Origin: Heliocidaris tuberculata
Lineage: Eukaryota > Echinodermata > Echinoidea > Camarodonta > Echinometridae
DNA length: 64,000 bases
Reading direction: 5' to 3'
Assembly (NCBI GenBank): GCA_025618425.1
Contig: CM046844.1
Coordinates: 3,586,665 to 3,650,664 of the forward strand
In this document: positions 21,512 to 34,088 of the stretch, one piece after another
How the letters are laid out: every line of letters starts with the position of its first letter
Numbering within the stretch: position 1 is the first letter of the stretch
Made by a program: the position numbers and the translations under genes
The notes under the pieces: model-generated
Seen by the model: the letters and a program-made list of their open reading frames with translations, nothing else
Told to the model about the DNA's origin: nothing
Database searches by the model: none

Positions 21512-24500
21512 ATTAGAGAATCACTGAACCGCTTCAATGAGCACCGCCGGAACTGACTTGCATCTATGATTACCACCTTACTTTACTTTTACTTTAGCCG
21601 AGTCCTTGCGGTTCCTCGTCACATGATGACATGCCCTGGACACCGGGGGTGCCTGGGGGCTGCACTGAGCATCCCCTGATTTTTTTTTGAGGGTGTGCAC
21701 AGCACCTCTAGAAAGGTTAGGATGCTGGGGGTGCTGCAGCACGTGTGTGTGTGTGGGTGTGGGTGTGTGTAAGCGTGTGTGTAAGGTTTCCTGACCATTA
21801 AAATCCCTAAAATATCGAAAGAACCTTTACCACAAATGCAAAAATAGGTCAACTGCAATTGTAAAAAAAAGCATTACACCGTTTACGGGGGTGGGGGGGG
21901 GGGGTGGGAGGCGTGGTCTAGGAGCTGATCATAAACTTCAATGGCAGGGAAAAAAAATCATTCGTAATAGAACAGCAATTTTTTTATCAGTCTTCAGAGG
22001 GCGCTTCATAAAATGAATTTGAAGGTAATTTCTACTTTTCATTTAGGCGAGTTTTAATGATGACATATTTAATGGTTGCAGTAAAATTTAATGCCTGAAT
22101 CCTTTATGTTATCGTTTCAATCTAGTGATAATAAAAGATAACACATATTGCTACACTATACGGTGCACGTATAATATAAAAAAATAATAAGATCAAATCA
22201 AATGATATAAAATAAAATAAGATAAAATAGAATGAAATAAAAATGAAAAAAATACACCTCCTGAAATCCGATACACTACATGAGGGGTGCGGATAACATA
22301 TATATCTGCAGCAGAACAAGTAAACAAAATTGAATTTAAAATACTTTTTTTGAAAGAATGACCTAAAACAAAAATCAATAATGCACCTGTCCATTGAAAT
22401 GACGCAACCTTTACCCCAGGTGCATCATTACATGGTAGGGTAATAAAACTGTGACCCATACAATGCGCCATTTTTGCACCCTCTTTGTTAGGAAAGTTTG
22501 AATAACAATTTATTTTCCGGTGGTAGCAGCTAGAGACATTTGAAGAAAAAAACTTAATTACCTTGTCCCTAGTAGGCTTCATTACAATGCAATAATTAAT
22601 TTTAAACAAGAGTTGGATATTGGTAATTGTATCACTCCTCCATGTACTTTACGGCAATTTTGTAAATAAAATTTACAAAAAATAAAATAAAATTGTAATG
22701 GATTTCTTCTCCGTCTAGGTCATGTGACATACTGTACTCATGGTACTTTGCATCATTTTTATGACACAATTATCATTTGTGCATCACACAAATGACGCAC
22801 ATGTTCCTCAAACATGCCCATTGTTCGTAATTTTTTGTGACTGTAGTGTGGGTCAATTTTAGTGATTTTATTAGTAACAAAAGTGACAAAGGTTTGCCTT
22901 TATAAGTTCGATTTCAATTTGACAAATGACTAACCATACGCGGGTGTATAGGATGCGTCATTACCATTGGAAAATGCATAATTTTCTTGTAACTAGAAAT
23001 TTGGCCTTTATTCCGAAAATCCAAGACATCTTCGGTTCATACTACTTACAAGAATCAGAATGAAATTATTGTCTATTCATTATGTTTTAAAATATTGAAT
23101 AAAATACTTTTCTTTATACACACACTTGTTAATTATCATCATGGGCGTAGGGGCACATTTTCGCTACGGGGACTGACGCCTTTTGCCGGAATATCAACTT
23201 TGCAGTTTTACAATCTTTGGGAGCGAGTGAAAATGTTGAAAATGTGGCACTTTATGTAATTTCATCATCACAATTACATATTCGGGAACCTCGATGCCCA
23301 AATATAAGGAAATTCGGGCATCTCGTTGCCTGAATATGAGGCAATCGTTGCCCGATGCCTTTGAATAGGCCAATAATTTTTTTTTTTTTTAAAGATAAAA
23401 ATCTTGGTCAGATATCAAAACCTTGAATCTGAAATTTCCCGTTTTAATCGTTATCATAATTATGAAAGAATGTGATATATTTTGATCATTATGGTGTGAA
23501 TATTTGGCTTATTAATTGGATAAATCTTTAAACACTGGGTGTTGAACGGGATCGTAGGGGAGTCCAGAATGCAACCCTTCGAAGCGATGAATATAATTTA
23601 ACTGCGGCAAAATGATAAATTTAATACAAAAAAGCAATTTTGATGAATGTATACTTCTGAATCTATATTTCCGAACGTTTACATCATTGTTTTGTTGAAT
23701 AGCAGAATAAAGAGCGCCACCTTGAGTTACTAACGGATTTGACTTTATTTTCAATCAAAACAGCATGCAGCGTGCGCCATATAGGGTATTTTTGTGTTAT
23801 CTTCGATTTTCACTAGATTGACACAGTGACAGGTTTCAGGTATTTTTTTTTCAACCATTAAATATTTCATCATGGAAAATCGCACCAATAAAAAGTAAAA
23901 ATTACGTTCAAACTTAATTTATATAAAGCGCCTTCTTGAAACTGAAAGCCAAAAAATGTTTTTCTATTGCAATTATGTTCATTTTTCCTGGCATTGAAGT
24001 TTATGATCAGCTCCTCGACCCCGCCCCGCCCCTGTGAACGGTAAACCACTAGTAAACCACTAGTTTAATGAATTTTGACATTTGCAGTTGAAATGTTTAT
24101 ACAATTGTGTTAAAGGGTCTTTCGATATTTTAGGGATTTTAATGGTCAGGAAACCTCACACACACGCTTACACACGCACACGTACACACATACATCTCAT
24201 GATAACTGGTCTTACATATTAAATTGCATTATGCAAGCTGATCTTACATAGGTGCATTATGAAGCAATGAGTTTTTTCATCTGCCGTTGATATGTTATGA
24301 CATTTTAGGCGAAATGTTTTTACATTATTTTGTGGTTAAAGACATTTTTACATTTGTGGGCGTTTTTTTTTTGTTTTTTTTTACATTTGTGATTATTTTG
24401 ATATTTGCGGGTGCAATGTTTTTACATTTACGGCTATTCTTACATTTGTTGGCTCTATAGGGAGATATATATGTCCACAAAGCCCCTGATGGGTGGGGTC

Positions 24501-24680
24501 CACTTGATGGAGCCCCTGAAAAAAAAAAAATAAGGGGGGGGGGGGGTGACACTTCTTGCCCGAGTATCATCCATCCTGTTTCTACATATTAAGTAAGTGA
24601 AGCGAACGAGCACAAAATTAAAATATAGGCCTACACACTTTATCATGGTGAAAAGGTTATTTCGTCATCAAAATACAAAA
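21512..24680. other. Gene-free stretch with simple repeats
   Basis: No supported exon. It contains TG repeats (21740-21780), G runs near 21890 and 24535, a perfect 9-bp palindrome CATTTGTGCATCACACAAATG near 22775, and ATTCGGGCA/TGCCCGAAT units (about 23280-23360) shared with 26120-26370 and 49240-49510. Open frames here have no recognisable domain. Confidence 0.5.
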
Positions 24681-24970
24681 GACAGTCAGCCCCAACTCTG
24701 GAAAACCGAGTACAGGTTCATACCCCGAAAACGGCGTATAGAGCATGATGAATATAGAGCCCTCATCGTTTAGTGCAGGACAGTGTGTACAAAAGGCATG
24801 GGGAAAATCCTGCAATGTCGACCTGCTCTTGATAATATGGTTTTGAAAAATAATGCTGCGGATATATTTATTTCAAATGTTCGTCATTTGAAAGTCATTT
24901 CATATGAAGAATCATTCAATGATTTTGAAGGTAATTGACACGTAGCATTATATATATATATATATATATA

Positions 24971-25090
24971 TGTAGAAAATAAAGTTCACAACATCGTATA
25001 GAATACACACACGAGGAGCATGTTTTTAACTTCACAAGCGCTTTCGATTTATTCTCTTCAGGTGAAGTGAGCCTTTGATAGTTTTACATG
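24971..25090 (-). mobile_element. Penelope-like element fragment, degenerate hammerhead-like core
   Basis: On the minus strand CCTGAAGAGAATAAATCGAA AGCGC follows the layout of the CTGATGA...GAAA segment at 58841-58908 and, like it, directly abuts a (TA)n tract. Such boxes occur at Penelope-like element termini. No reverse transcriptase is present nearby. Confidence 0.4.
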
Positions 25091-25469
25091 ACTTTATATA
25101 CAAGTATAATCAAGGAAATACAGTAATATTCAAATGAGGACGAGGTTTTTAACATTGTCCTATAGTTGTTTTTACGACATGATTAATCTTAATCTTAATC
25201 TTAATCTTAGATTAAGCGTTGTAAGTAGGAAGTCTTCTATGTTCAGTTTGTTTGAGAATCTTAATCCATATAACTCTACACATCGTAAAGTTACACAAAG
25301 ATTCTTAATGATGTAAAACATCTAATATTTCCTGTGTTCATGGGAATAACAAACAAAGGTGGGTGACTGTAAAAAAATAACAAAGGAAAAAGATATAGGT
25401 TATAGGATATTTCCCAGCATTCGGATTGAACGTGCATAGTCTTAAGAAGAGAAAGATATAGAGTGATGG

Positions 25470-25493
25470 GTGGGGGGGGGGGGGGGGCAGGGC

Positions 25494-25540
<47 letters not shown>

Positions 25541-25645
25541 GAGGGGGAAAAAAAACAAAGAAAACAAACAGGGGTAACGAGAGAGGGAAGGGCAGAAGGG
25601 AAAGAGAGAGAGAGAGAGAACGAGAAGAGAGATGGTAAAAGATGC
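25470..25645 (+). repeat. Poly(G) then (GA)n purine tract
   Basis: G run 25470-25487, then a nearly pure GA repeat (25497-25535) and further purine-rich sequence. Confidence 0.85.
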
Positions 25646-26786
25646 ATATGGTATCGTTTCCTGGATTACATAATTCAAATACATCAATCTTTTTATATAA
25701 TTTTATACATGTTTGAAGATTTAGATAAAGAATATCTTGATAAAAATCAAATAATAGTAATACATACAGAGGAACACAGAGATATATATTATTCTTTATT
25801 ATCTTTTTGTTTCAGATATCCTAAAATATTAAAAATATTAAAAATATTAGTACTACAAAGCATTCAAAGAAGGCATGAATTTTGAAATGAAGTATTTTTC
25901 TTTTAGACATATATATATATATATATATTTATATGTATCGTTGGCAGGTTAACTGAAAAAAAATTTCCCCATGCCTTTTGTACACACTGCCTCGCACTGA
26001 ACGATGAGGGCTCTATATGCATACTTCGTTTTCGGAGTATATACCTGTGCTCGGTTTTTCGAAGTTGGGTCTGACTGTAAGATACGTAAATTGTATATTT
26101 TGTTACCTCGCTGCCAATTCTTAGGATATTCGGGCACCTCTCTGCCCGAGTATGATAATTTATTGCTGCCCGAAACCTCCCCCTTTCTAAATCTTGCGAA
26201 CGAGCAAAAAAGAAAAAAAAAAAGAAAAGAAAAAAAAAAAGACACATTGTTGTCTCTGAAATATGATTTCGCAATCAAAATAAAGTAGATAATCATAACA
26301 GATTAACATTTATTACATTTGGTCAATTTCCTGCCAGAAGACTAAGAAAGCCGGACATCCCGCTGCCCAAGATATTCACTTCTGAAACACGACGTTTTTC
26401 TTTGTCCGAACTACCTTGTTTTTAAAGAGCAATCCAACATTTGTAATAATTTGATTTGTGTGAAAGCAGAAAAATTAGAGAAGTCGATTAGTGAAAGTTT
26501 GAACGACTTTGGACAAGCAATAAGAAATTGATAATTTTTTTCAAATTTGTAATCACTATACTGGGAATTTCAAATTGGTCGTTTAAGTAAGGTCACTGTG
26601 ATGTAGTGACGGTCAACTTTCCCGTTCGTTCCAACACACAAAATGAGTAAAATGTCAATTTTATCCTAATGGATAACTCAGTAGGATCCTTTTCTTTTTA
26701 GAGGACAATATGCTATACTGCCCCGAGGGAAAAGGCTGTCATGAGAAAACTGGAATTGAATGATATTTTGGTGCACGACAAATTGG

Positions 26787-26975
26787 ACAGTTCAGTTCAG
26801 TTTATTGTTTAATATTTCACCATTTACAATGTTTTCATAATAGAAATGGCACAAACAAGATAAATGGTACAAACGAACATGAAATCTATTGTCAAAAAAA
26901 AAAGAAAAAAAAAAGGGCGAGTACATCATATCGGTTTGTTTGCATTCGGTACTGATTGAGAAGACCAGGCTAAAA
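26787..26975 (-). mobile_element. LINE 3' end, minus orientation
   Basis: The reverse complement of this segment matches 40430-40600: shared blocks GACAATAGATTTCATGTT, GTTTGTACCATTTAT, TGTAAATGGTGAAATAT and AACAATAAACTGAACTGAAC at the 3' terminus. It is only the 3' UTR and tail. Confidence 0.75.
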
Positions 26976-27697
26976 AATCGAATTTTAATTCTCCAGAAAC
27001 GTGCAATACGAATCATTTTCAACTTACACCCTTTCTCCCACACTGCTCCTGTATTTAAAAAACATAACATATTAACAATTTATGATATACTTAAGCAACA
27101 GATCGGTATCTTTATGTTTTCTTATTCTAATAATATACTTCCAAAGTTTCTAGACGATTGTTTTATATATAATAGAAATGTGTCTAATTATGAAACTCGT
27201 CAATCTAATTTTTTCCACCTACCAATGTTAACTTATGATTTCTCAAGAACAACAATTATTTATGCCGGGCCAAAATTATGGAACCAGTTGCCTCAAGAAA
27301 TTCAAATATGCCCAACACTGTCAATGTTCAAAAGAAAGCTTAAGAAATATCTTGTCAATGATTATGTTTAACTAGGTTTAATTTTACATAAATGCCCTTT
27401 CTGTGTTTGTTTTTTGTAATGGATTTGTCTGGTTTAATTCTATATGTTGATGTTTTGTGTCATTGTAATCTTGTATTTCTATCTTATTTTTAGTATATTT
27501 AAGAAACATTTTATGTAAATTTAATTATCTTTGGGAATAACCTTGATAGGCCAATGGCCTTTGTTTTTTCCCCCACATTATGATTTCAATTGAAGAAGTT
27601 TCATTTTAATGTTTTATTATTGTATATATGCATATAAATTGTATTTGTGTTTTTTAATCAGATGTGGAAATAAACTTGAACTGAACTGAACTGAACT
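26970..27697 (+). mobile_element. 5'-truncated non-LTR retrotransposon (ORF2 C-terminus and 3' UTR)
   Basis: The frame through 27371 reads KNRILILQKRAIRIIF, then KHNILTIYDILKQQIGIFMF, YAGPKLWNQLPQEIQ and FKRKLKKYLVND, the well-known region after the reverse transcriptase domain of CR1/Jockey-group LINEs. A 3' UTR follows and ends in AAACTTGAACTGAACTGAAC, a short tandem tail. The copy begins beside a LINE tail in the opposite orientation, so two LINE 3' ends point outward. Confidence 0.88.
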
Positions 27698-29483
27698 ATA
27701 AAACAGAAAAGTGAAATATGGTGGACCCTAGAAGGACAAAGCCACTCTTGTGAATTATAAGTACTAAGTTTAGTTTTTAAATATAGTGGGAATGAACAAT
27801 GCATGATACAACAAAATGAGAATATGGATAACATTTTTGTATCGCAGTAATCGAGTATGCATAGAGAAATTTTATTGGATATTAGAGTCACTTACATTAA
27901 AACAATGATATAATAACAATTCGCATTATTTGAATAAATAATCATTTCTTGTACAACATGGCAATTTCCCTTTTCTTCTTCTTCTTCGGTACGTGTCGAC
28001 AGACTTGCTAGTCCATGTAGAGACATGGATGAGGGTCGAGGGACCAATGGCATGGACTAGAGCGATCTCTGTTTGATATGCTATCGGGGTTGGCTCTTAA
28101 AAGTGTCAAGAAAAGTAATATTAATGATGTTGTCAGGTAGTCTATTCCAGTCTTTACACATACGTAGTGGGGAAAAGGAAAATTTGAAGGCATCAGTTTT
28201 ACAGTACGTTTGCTCCAGCTGTTGACTACTGCTAATTGTTGATCGACGACATCTGGTGACAGCAGGAGGTGTTAATAATTTAGGGATCGCTGAGTCTCCT
28301 CTCTGGATTTGTTTCATAAGGGCTAGTCTCGCGACTTGTCTATGTTCCATAGAATCCCATTCCAGATCGTTGATCATGTTGGTGATCCTAGCATGTTGAT
28401 CGTAACTGTTACAGAAAATCTGGCAGCTCCACGCTGGACCATTTCCAACTGTGATGTACCTGGCCTCACAGACACTAGCTGCATACTCCAGGTGAGGTCT
28501 GACGAGTGCTAGATAGGCAGTGTTCTTGATGGTTCTCGAACATCCTCTGGGATTGCGTTCTCAACATGCCAAGTCCCACTTTACATTTTTGGGGATAGGA
28601 AAACTCCATGTATTGATGGTGGTCAAGTGTCTCCAGAGTTTGATTATGTAACTTATACGGAAATCTCAGCTTTTTTATATCTTATTTCCCATATTCATAA
28701 CACAGCATTTCTTAGAATCAAATTGCACCTGCCACTTTTCTCCCATTCACCAAGTTGGTCAATATTCTTCTGTAGACTCTCATAATCTTTTTTGACCACA
28801 TTGTACAGAATTTCAAACTGCAAATTAGATGAAATGTCGTTAATATATAGCAGGAACAGCAAGGGACCCAGTAATGTTCCTTGCGGTACGCCTGAGACTA
28901 CGACATCCCAATCGGAACTTACACTATTGATAACTACTCATTGTCTTCTTCTTGTGAGGAAGTTGATGGTCCATTTGAGCAGCTTTCCACAAATACAATA
29001 CATGTGAAGCTTGGCCGTAAATCTCTTATAAGAGACAGTATCTAATGCTTCTGAAAAGTCAAATATTGCGATATCCACTTGGTGACCAGCATGCATAGCT
29101 GTAGATCAGTAACGAGAAGCAAAGGTCAGCTTAGTAATGCAGGAATGATGCTTTCTGAAGCCATGTTGCTTTGGGGTGAGAATGTTATGTCGTTCCAAAT
29201 GACGACTTAAGTGAGAGTAAACTATGTGTTCAAGAAGTTTGCTGCACGGCGCAGTCAAGGATACAGGTCTGTAATTTGATGGAAGAACTTTGTCTCGTTT
29301 CTTGAATAACGTATTGATGTTGGCTGATCGCCAATCCCTCTGGTAACTCTACACTGTTCAAAGATTGTTGAAAAATATTACATAAAATTGGTGCTATCTG
29401 ATTGGTAGTTTCTCTCAGCATTCTGGGACACATCTCATCAGGACTACTTGCCTTATTGATGTTCAAGTCCTCGAGCAACTTAA

Positions 29484-30240
29484 AGGGGAATTAACTGATT
29501 AACCTCAAAATATAAATTTGCTTATATTCAAAGATGTAATCTATTCTTTCTTGTTGTCCTACGTAGTTTTGCATTAAAATATACGAGATGGGTATAAATC
29601 AAGAGTTTCTCAGTAAAATGTATCGTCTGCTAGCGATACCTGGGGGCTACCATTTTTTTTAATATGTACATAATGATATTTTAATCCGAATGCAAAATTG
29701 TCTTTCTTCCTGATACAAAATCCCATTTGACATTTAAAATATTTAAAAAATATATACATATATTCTAAAAACGAAAATTTGTTTTATATTTATTTGAAAA
29801 TTACTATTTTATTAAATATTAATCTGTTTTCTTGATACTATGACGTACGCGACGGAGCAAAATTAATTCAAATTTATGGATGCTAACTTTCCCGAGCATC
29901 AATAGTGACAAACTATGCATTCACCTGCTTTGAGATAATGGACTTCAATATTCAGAATGCGCGTTGAATAAATTATGTTCTGCTCTGCCAGGCAAGCCCA
30001 ATAAAACGATTTCTATTTGGCAAAAACCGGAGATTTTAAAAAGAAATCTATAAATTTCACATTTTAAAATATATGTATCCACCTGTTATGTATTTTCCAT
30101 CATATATGGGGACATTTTGTAATGAAGAGAAGCAATTTAGCTCTAGGATTAAAAATATCTTCCTGACCGGAACGGTTTCCAGTGGTTCATGTACAACTCC
30201 ATATCATCAAGGAAATGGCAGCCCCCATGTAAAGTGTTAG
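29484..30240. mobile_element. Insertion in the LINE related to the 11444-12274 fold-back family
   Basis: It starts TTAAAGGGGAATTAACTG and carries CCTGGGGGCTACCATTTTTT and, inverted, AAATGGCAGCCCCCATG, the same core block as the intron 3 element. It breaks the LINE reading frame between the LDQIPF and INKAS parts. The right end is not resolved. Confidence 0.5.
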
Positions 30241-30995
30241 TAGATGACACCGTGTGATAGAATGTCTTGATTTAAACCCTTTTCTGATATTTTATTTCTA
30301 AAGTGATACAGGCCAATGATTAAGAATATATTACACCTTTGAACATAAGTACATTTATATTCCGGGGTTGATTCTCCATTAAGCACTCCCTCCACTGTGA
30401 CTATCAACAGGTGGCAGATTGGTGATGGTAAAAGGTATCTGGTCCAGGTTTTCCTGCGTGAACACAGATTTAAAGTGCTAAGTAAGAGATAATGCTGAAC
30501 ACCCATGCTTTATAATGTTGACACACTCTGATTTTCCATTTTCCAATATATTGCCATAAACCTCGAGGGTTTTCTTGCAGGTTCTCCGCGGTGTTCTTCA
30601 CAAAGCGGCGGTGCTCATTCCTAAGCTCTTTTTTTTTTTTTACAGCTTTTCTGGCATCTTTGACCCCCCCCCCCCTCCAAAGGACAGGTCCCCTATTTGT
30701 TTAGCTTTTCTATGAATACGGTTCCTAGTTCTGATGAGGAATTTGATCTTGGTGTTGATCCATGTTAGTTTGTCACGAACTGATGACAATTTTGAAGGCA
30801 CAAACGATTCCTTTGCTTCCTCGATATCTTTCTTTAATTTGGTCCAATTAACGGTTCTTGACTTTGCGTGAAAAAAAAAAAATCATGAAAAACTCTTGTT
30901 TACATTTAGTCATCTCAGAACGTACATTGTCGAAGTAAGGCTTGCCATAGCAATAGATCCTACACCGAGGTTTGGGAAGTTGCTTGGGTTTTGTT

Positions 30996-31075
30996 TTAAC
31001 CCATTACCTACGGGAACCGGAAGGTTCCTGTGTGAAGCCTATGTAAATGAGATAATTCAGTCGTCAACGGGTTAA
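30996..31075 (+). repeat. Mini-repeat TTAACCCATT...GGGTTAA, copy B
   Basis: TTAACCCATTACCTACGGGA then ACCGGAAGGTTCCTGTGTG, AAGCCTATG and CAACGGGTTAA. It is inserted within the LINE linker/endonuclease region. Confidence 0.7.
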
Positions 31076-31501
31076 TAGAGCATACAACTGCCTCATGATC
31101 GCTTATTCCAGGCTTAACATCCAAATCCTGGATGCTACAGGAACAGAGGAAAATAGTTGATTCAGTAGTGCGTGTAGGTTCAAGCACATACTGTATTAAA
31201 AGAAGGTCAATAATAGTCCATTTGACACTCCTATGTAGTCAATAGCGGACCTAGAAAAGTTGCGTACACTGAAGTTTTTTTGTTGATTTCTTATCTTATG
31301 TGGTCCTAGAACAATTTCAGCTTTGTTGCCCAAAGGGCAACCTTAAGCAATTTTCATAATTTGCATAAATTTGCATAAATCCATACTGAAACCCAATTTT
31401 TGAACTACATGTCACATACTAGTGTATGATGCATGTATATAGGGGTTTCGAGGGACGTAGAATTCATTTCTAACGCAATTTTTGCAAATTAAGGTTACGT
31501 T

Positions 31502-31540
31502 TAGGTCATAAAGGTCAAATAAAGGTCAAATTTGTGACCT
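31502..31540 (+). promoter_or_regulatory. AGGTCA half-site cluster (DR3, DR5) in the left arm
   Basis: AGGTCA occurs at 31503, 31512 and 31523 with gaps of 3 and 5 bases, followed by TGACCT at 31535. The inverted right arm near 38595-38625 keeps the same spacings. AGGTCA direct repeats bind nuclear receptors; function here is inferred only. Confidence 0.3.
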
Positions 31541-32340
31541 GTTATATGACCGTGCCTACATTAGATTTTTCAGATGCCTAATGTTTAAATGAAGGGGCTT
31601 TGGGTGTGTAGAACTAATCCCTGAGATCGTTCATTCATCTGTTGGTCAGAAGGGGTCAATTCAAGGTTAATATAATGGATAGTAGGCCTACTTAATTTAG
31701 ATATGATTTATTCTTGACGGGTGGTGCCGAATGCCTTGATGATTTATGTTTTCACTTTAAGTCGAATTGAAGGTCAAGTCCAAGTTCAATCTTACCTATG
31801 GGTCACAAAGGTCAATTTCAAATATCTATCATCTTTAGTTCATTGTCAGGACTTTGAGGATTATGTATTCAGAATTATGTCCGACCAATTGTGGATAATA
31901 ATGCAGAATCAATCTATGATATCAGTCATCCAAATTCCAGTTGATATCAGTCACACAGTGATTATTTCAAGGTCAAAGTTGAACTTGACAGTGGATACTG
32001 CATTAGTATAATACGTCTGTGAAGGTTTCGGGTCCGAATCTCGTAGTGGTGTTTTTCTCTTTATACCTCATCTTCAGCCAATTAAAGTTAAGTCAAACTC
32101 CGATGCATCTTGATCACAGGGTGAGAGGTCAAGTATGTTTTGTATATGGCCATGATGGCACAAATGAATGGGAATGATTTGTCTTTGCATTTCTACTGGC
32201 CAAAACAAATTCTACTTGGAAAAACTCCAAGTTGCTCTCTTTGGTCGACCAATGGAACAAACATGGGACTACCACCATGACCACGGTCAGTTTTTGTCAC
32301 ACGTATATTGTAAATATTTTAAGTGAAACAATGTTATAGT

Positions 32341-32836
32341 CAGGCGCGCCGGAAGCAATTCTGGATTGGGGGGGGGGGGGGGGCAAACAACCCAGGGGGC
32401 TCACTATTTTGGAGGGGGAGGGGGCTCATGTCAAAAATTTTCGGAGGTGACCAGAGGTGTACGCAGAATTTTCTTTTTTTTTGGGGGGGGGGACAAGACG
32501 CGTAAAAATTTTCGAAGAAACTCGAAAGCAAGATAGCGAAGCAACAGAGCTGGTTACGAGCACTGGCGTAAATCACACATATAATCTTTTATTTTGCGAG
32601 CGAGCGAAAAATAACCACTTTTCTAAGTTATATACAATATTTTCATTCTAACTCTTCTTCTTTTTCTTCTTCTTCTTCTTCCTCTCGCTTTTTTTTTTTG
32701 TTTTTGTTTTGGGGGGGGGCTTTTTTTTTTTGGGGGGGGGCGAAAATGCATTTTGCCCCCCCCCCCCACTTTTTCGTTTGGGGGGGCGACTGCCTCCTGC
32801 CCCCCCCCCCCCCCCCCCCCGCTTCCGGCGCCTATA
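32341..32836. mobile_element. hAT-like poly(G) MITE with 8-bp duplication
   Basis: GTTATAGT is present at 32333-32340 and 32837-32844. The ends are CAGGCGCGCCGGAAGC and the inverse of TATAGGCGCCGGAAGC. The interior has several long G or C runs and no coding region. The 8-bp perfect duplication fits hAT. Confidence 0.85.
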
Positions 32837-33847
32837 GTTATAGTCCAGGGTTTTAGTCCATGGCGAATAAATAATTAATTCCAAAGTGCTATGAACATAA
32901 ATCGTAGGAGAGCATCAGCATCACAATTTGGATTTATTCTCTTGGAAACCTCGTCGTCACACATTATTCTTTACAGTGATGCATGTGGTGATGATCTGGT
33001 ATAAGTGATGGATATCACCATAATATACCATATCACCATAATATACCATATCACCATTTACCCCTCAGTTGTACCCAACATTTTCAATTGTAAGGATTAT
33101 CTGCAAAAAATGGGATGTAAAGTATGGATTAGGTTTAGTGTCGTCCAATATTTGTCTAGTTGAAAACCCAGAAGCATAGTGATAGGATCTAGCACAGGTT
33201 TTGTGGTATTCTTCGTGTTTATTACATGAGATTTTCCCCAAGCAACGTTTGGAATAGAATCTTGCTTCATCTGGTTGGTCTGCAGAAATCCAGAAGGGTT
33301 TACTGGATTCAAGTCTTAGTTTAGGCAGGTTCTCTGTGTCCTCACGAAGTGTTATACACAATGTACTAGGTAAGGATTCATGGGTGGCGGTTCCGTTCTA
33401 CAGTATTCGTAATACCAGGAGTTATATTTGACGGAAACGAAACACCTACTTTGATTATGACGAACTATCAAACTCAGGCAGAATGGTGGATATTGAGACG
33501 ATGTTCCGACTTATCTGGTATGGTTGGAAGGCAAGGGTCCCTTAACCACTGATCTCCGATCAATCGCCGATTTGAAACAACCATTCTGATTGGTCTTGGA
33601 TCATCATTTTGAACGAGATGTTCATGAGACAATGATCTAGATAGGCTATTAACACTTTGCGATTGATTGCAGACATTTGTGTTGCGGGCCCAGGTCATCG
33701 AATTCGGCAAGTCTATGAAGGTCCTTCTTTAATATCGTATTAAACTCAATTAAGGCCCTACCTTCCCAACACCACACACGTGATGAAGACATGGACCTTT
33801 CTGCATAGAAACCTGCAAAGTAAATCTACGTCATGTACGTGGTATAC

Positions 33848-33910
33848 ATAGGCGGATCCAGAGGGGGGGGGGGGGGGGGGTCGCGGGGGTCCGGACCCCC
33901 CCCCCCTTTT
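33848..33910. repeat. Poly(G) hairpin repeat with GGCGGATCCAG end
   Basis: ATAGGCGGATCCAGAGGGG leads into a G run and the hairpin GGGGGTCCGGACCCCC. An inverse end, CTGGATCCGCCC, is at 37413-37424. GGTATAC lies outside both (33841-33847 and 37427-37433), so these could be the ends of one 3.6-kb insertion. Confidence 0.5.
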
Positions 33911-34088
33911 TGGCGCCGGTTTTTTTTTTTTTTTCCAGAAGAAAACTGTCCTGTCTGCCCTGGCTTTGGAATAAAATATTGCTCTAGCGCCATATAGGTA
34001 CACTGTTACCATTTCTGCTTACTTTGTCAGTAAACTTTTCATCAACAAGTCCATATTCACCAATCTCCTAAGATAAGAGTTTGTCGTG
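33911..34088. other. Short unassigned interval
   Basis: A T run followed by unique-looking sequence; nothing recognised. Confidence 0.4.

Larger units (their letters stand above)
24681..26078. repeat. Inverted arms about 125 bp long, 1.15 kb apart
   Basis: 24681-24814 and 25965-26078 are inverse copies sharing AGTCAGACCCAACT-like, AAAACCGAG, TATAGAGCCCTCATCGTT, CAGTGTGTACAAAAGGCATG and GGGGAAA in order. Between them lie a TA repeat, a Penelope-like fragment and a GA repeat. It may be the two ends of an old TIR element. Confidence 0.65.
27968..31245 (-). mobile_element. Dead CR1/Jockey-like LINE, minus strand
   Basis: Minus-strand fragments line up in ORF2 order. They are the endonuclease end GISDHEAV (about 31110-31090), the linker FIRTRNRIHRKAKQIG and KNTAENLQENPRGLWQYIGK, LNSVFTQENLDQIPF, INKASSPDEMCPRML (RT start), [29 protein letters not shown] and the tail RRSTISSSQQLEQTY plus WNRLPDNIINITFLDTF. 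A (GAA)n tail closes the 3' side. Several frameshifts and stops are present. The FADD/YADD catalytic box expected after NLQFE is missing, with NLQFE running straight into ILYNVV. About 0.75 kb of unrelated DNA interrupts it near 29.5-30.2 kb. Confidence 0.88.

Noticed and set aside
22193..22609. 138-codon minus-strand frame
   Set aside because: Low-complexity C-terminus and no recognisable motif.
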